IMG/VR virus record: IMGVR_UViG_3300005578_000002
Span: 1-46,324 of that record
Reading direction: 5' to 3' (one strand)
Length of the DNA stretch: 46,324 nucleotides
Source of the DNA: a virus
Of this stretch, positions 45,102 to 46,324 are shown piece by piece. Numbering within the stretch: position 1 is the first letter of the stretch; each line of letters starts with the position of its first letter. Under the pieces are notes generated by a model. The model had not been told where the DNA came from. It worked only from the letters and a program-made list of their open reading frames with translations, and did no database searches. A program made the translations under genes and the position numbers.

Positions 45102-45845
45102 TCAGGCGGCCGGGTTCGTGATCCGGGTCCGCTGCCCGTTGCCGGTCAGAGTCACGGTGGCGGTTGACAGGGCGGTCGCGTTGCCGCCGTCGTCGGTCCA
45201 GCCGACGAAGACGAAGCCCTCGAACGCCTCCGGCCCGCCGGTCCGGTCGAACCAGCGCACCCGCTTGAGCGCGCCGGATCCGAACTGGTCGGAGGCGTCG
45301 TAGAACACCTGCTGCCCCGGGTCGTAGGCGCCGGAGCCGATGCCCTTCTTGCGGGCCAGCTTGCAGGTCAGGGTGAACCCGAGCCCGGTCCGGGCCTGCG
45401 AGGCCCAGCCGTCGTCATCATAGGTCGCGTCGTCGGTCAGCGTGTCAGCCAGCGCCGGGGTGAACTCCATCATCGCCCGCACGTCGATATAGCCGGTGCC
45501 GTCCTGCGCGTCGGAGTCGTCGACCTGCAGCTTGAACTTCCGGGCGTTGGTGGACACCAGCTTCTCGCCGCCGGACGGCAGCGCGGTCGCCACGAACGGA
45601 GCGGTGGCGTGCACCTCGGTGTCGGTGTCGTTGTCGATCAGCCGCAGGGTGAGGCTGCCGCCGGCCGGGTCGGTCGCCGGCGTCTTCAGAACCAGCTGCG
45701 TCGTGGTCTGGGAGACGATGTCGCAGACGGCGTTGCCGAGGACGGCCAGGTCGACGGTGTCGAGCTCGGTGCCGGTGACGGTGACCGTGGTGCCACCGGC
45801 AGCGGAGCCCGTGGTGGGGGTGTAGCTGGTGATGGTGAGTGCCAT
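45102..45845 (-). CDS. Major tail protein with TIG/IPT domain
   Basis: 247 aa. Residues about 1-90 are a TIG (IPT) Ig-like domain: ITSYTPTTGSAAGGTTVTVTGTEL ... VVSQTTTQLVLKTPATDPAG, normally a decoration at the C-terminus but here at the N-terminus. The rest is the tail-tube protein (FKLQVDDSDAQDGTGYIDVR, GSGAYDPGQQVFYDASDQFG). A long hairpin follows. ATG start. Confidence 0.82.
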   Translation of the reverse strand: MALTITSYTPTTGSAAGGTTVTVTGTELDTVDLAVLGNAVCDIVSQTTTQLVLKTPATDPAGGSLTLRLIDNDTDTEVHATAPFVATALPSGGEKLVSTNARKFKLQVDDSDAQDGTGYIDVRAMMEFTPALADTLTDDATYDDDGWASQARTGLGFTLTCKLARKKGIGSGAYDPGQQVFYDASDQFGSGALKRVRWFDRTGGPEAFEGFVFVGWTDDGGNATALSTATVTLTGNGQRTRITNPAA

Positions 45846-45863
45846 CGGTGCGCCTCCTGGCGT

Positions 45864-46304
45864 CTAGTCGGTACGGTGCGTGCTGGGCCAGGCGACCCGC
45901 GCGTAGTAAGTGCTGGCGTGCTGGGCACGCTCGTTCTGATCCGGCCTCAGGTCGTTGTCGGCCTGCTGCCACATGGTCACGACCCAGATGCCGCCGACCA
46001 TGATGTCGGTGAGGCCGTGCAGCACGTCGAAGATCGCCGCGGCCCGGTCCAGCACCGGCCGCGGGTCGGTCCCGCCGCGCAGGTGCAGCCGCCAGCCGAT
46101 CGTGGAATCCGCTAAGGCCGGGTCGTGCCCGACCGCGTACGGGAACCCGGCGATCACATCGTCCGGCTGGTCCGGCAGCACCCCGACCATATGCCCGACC
46201 TGCCCGGCCGAGTAGATGCCGTCGGGGTCCCAGACGCCGATCCCGGCGCCGGCGAGCAGCACCGCGCCGCCGGTGGCGAAATCGGTCAACGGACTGTCGG
46301 TCAC
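45864..46304 (-). CDS. Tail terminator / minor capsid-type protein
   Basis: 146 aa. GTG at 46304 (identical to position 60 in the left repeat), overlapping the gp10-like stop. GYSAGQVGHMVGVLPDQPDDV-type beta segments and STIGWRLHLRGGTDPRPVLD then VLHGLTDIMVGGIWVVTMWQ, which is the layout of tail-terminator proteins that end the tube. Position between gp10-like and major tail protein agrees. Confidence 0.75.
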   Translation of the reverse strand: MTDSPLTDFATGGAVLLAGAGIGVWDPDGIYSAGQVGHMVGVLPDQPDDVIAGFPYAVGHDPALADSTIGWRLHLRGGTDPRPVLDRAAAIFDVLHGLTDIMVGGIWVVTMWQQADNDLRPDQNERAQHASTYYARVAWPSTHRTD

Positions 46305-46324
46305 CGGCCGCCGCCCAGCGCCGC
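46245..46324. repeat. Right copy of the 80-bp terminal direct repeat
   Basis: Identical to positions 1-80. Trimming one copy gives a 46,244-bp circle in which the gene starting at 46304 overlaps the stop of the gene ending at 57 by the usual GTGA. Confidence 0.95.

Noticed and set aside
1-46324. CRISPR array or restriction-modification pair
   Set aside because: No regularly spaced repeat array is seen, and the methyltransferase has no restriction partner.

Overview
The window is an essentially complete genome of a tailed bacteriophage (siphovirus type) of a high-GC actinobacterium. Evidence for the host group: very high GC with strong G/C bias at third codon positions, many GTG starts, a WhiB-family regulator (found only in actinobacteria and their phages), and a phage-type gene order. 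The last 80 bases (46245-46324) repeat the first 80 exactly, so the contig is circular or circularly permuted with a unique length of 46,244 bp. A gene running off the right end continues at the left end. Almost every gene is on the minus strand, in tightly coupled ATGA, GTGA or TGATG overlaps.

Late half, read leftward from about 9.2 kb through the circle junction to 29.8 kb: two small genes, terminase small subunit, a small gene, WhiB, terminase large subunit, portal, ClpP-like prohead protease with a nested scaffold start, a decoration-type protein, major capsid, head-tail connectors, tail terminator, major tail protein with a TIG domain, tail assembly chaperones joined by a -1 frameshift, a 1316-aa tape measure, minor tail proteins, three membrane proteins, M15-like endolysin, holin, then adsorption-type proteins (a GH16-like glycosidase, a PKD protein, a tail fibre) and a strong terminator at 29738-29780.

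Early/accessory half, also read leftward, from 29.2 kb to 9.6 kb: a run of zinc-ribbon microproteins, an HTH protein, a putative single-strand annealing protein, an orphan DNA methyltransferase, SSB, a RecB/Cas4-like nuclease, a MazG-like protein, a DnaC-like helicase loader, an ASCH-domain protein, an HNH endonuclease, a J-domain-like protein, a secreted B-type lectin, two DnaQ-like exonucleases flanking a RusA-like resolvase, and more small proteins. I saw no integrase, excisionase or obvious CI-type repressor, so the lifestyle is open.

The most distinctive features are regulatory. Four intergenic promoters share an extended -35 element (AACTATTGAC, 17-bp spacer). A second conserved element (CCGAA...CCTGGCAG) sits just upstream of the ribosome-binding site of at least seven genes and resembles a start-associated sequence. 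Two more copies face each other in a gene-poor hub at 29.44-29.58 kb bracketed by strong terminators. Other notable items are the secreted lectin gene isolated by a bidirectional terminator, a mini-ORF duplicating the RusA C-terminus, and two small plus-strand genes opposed to everything else.
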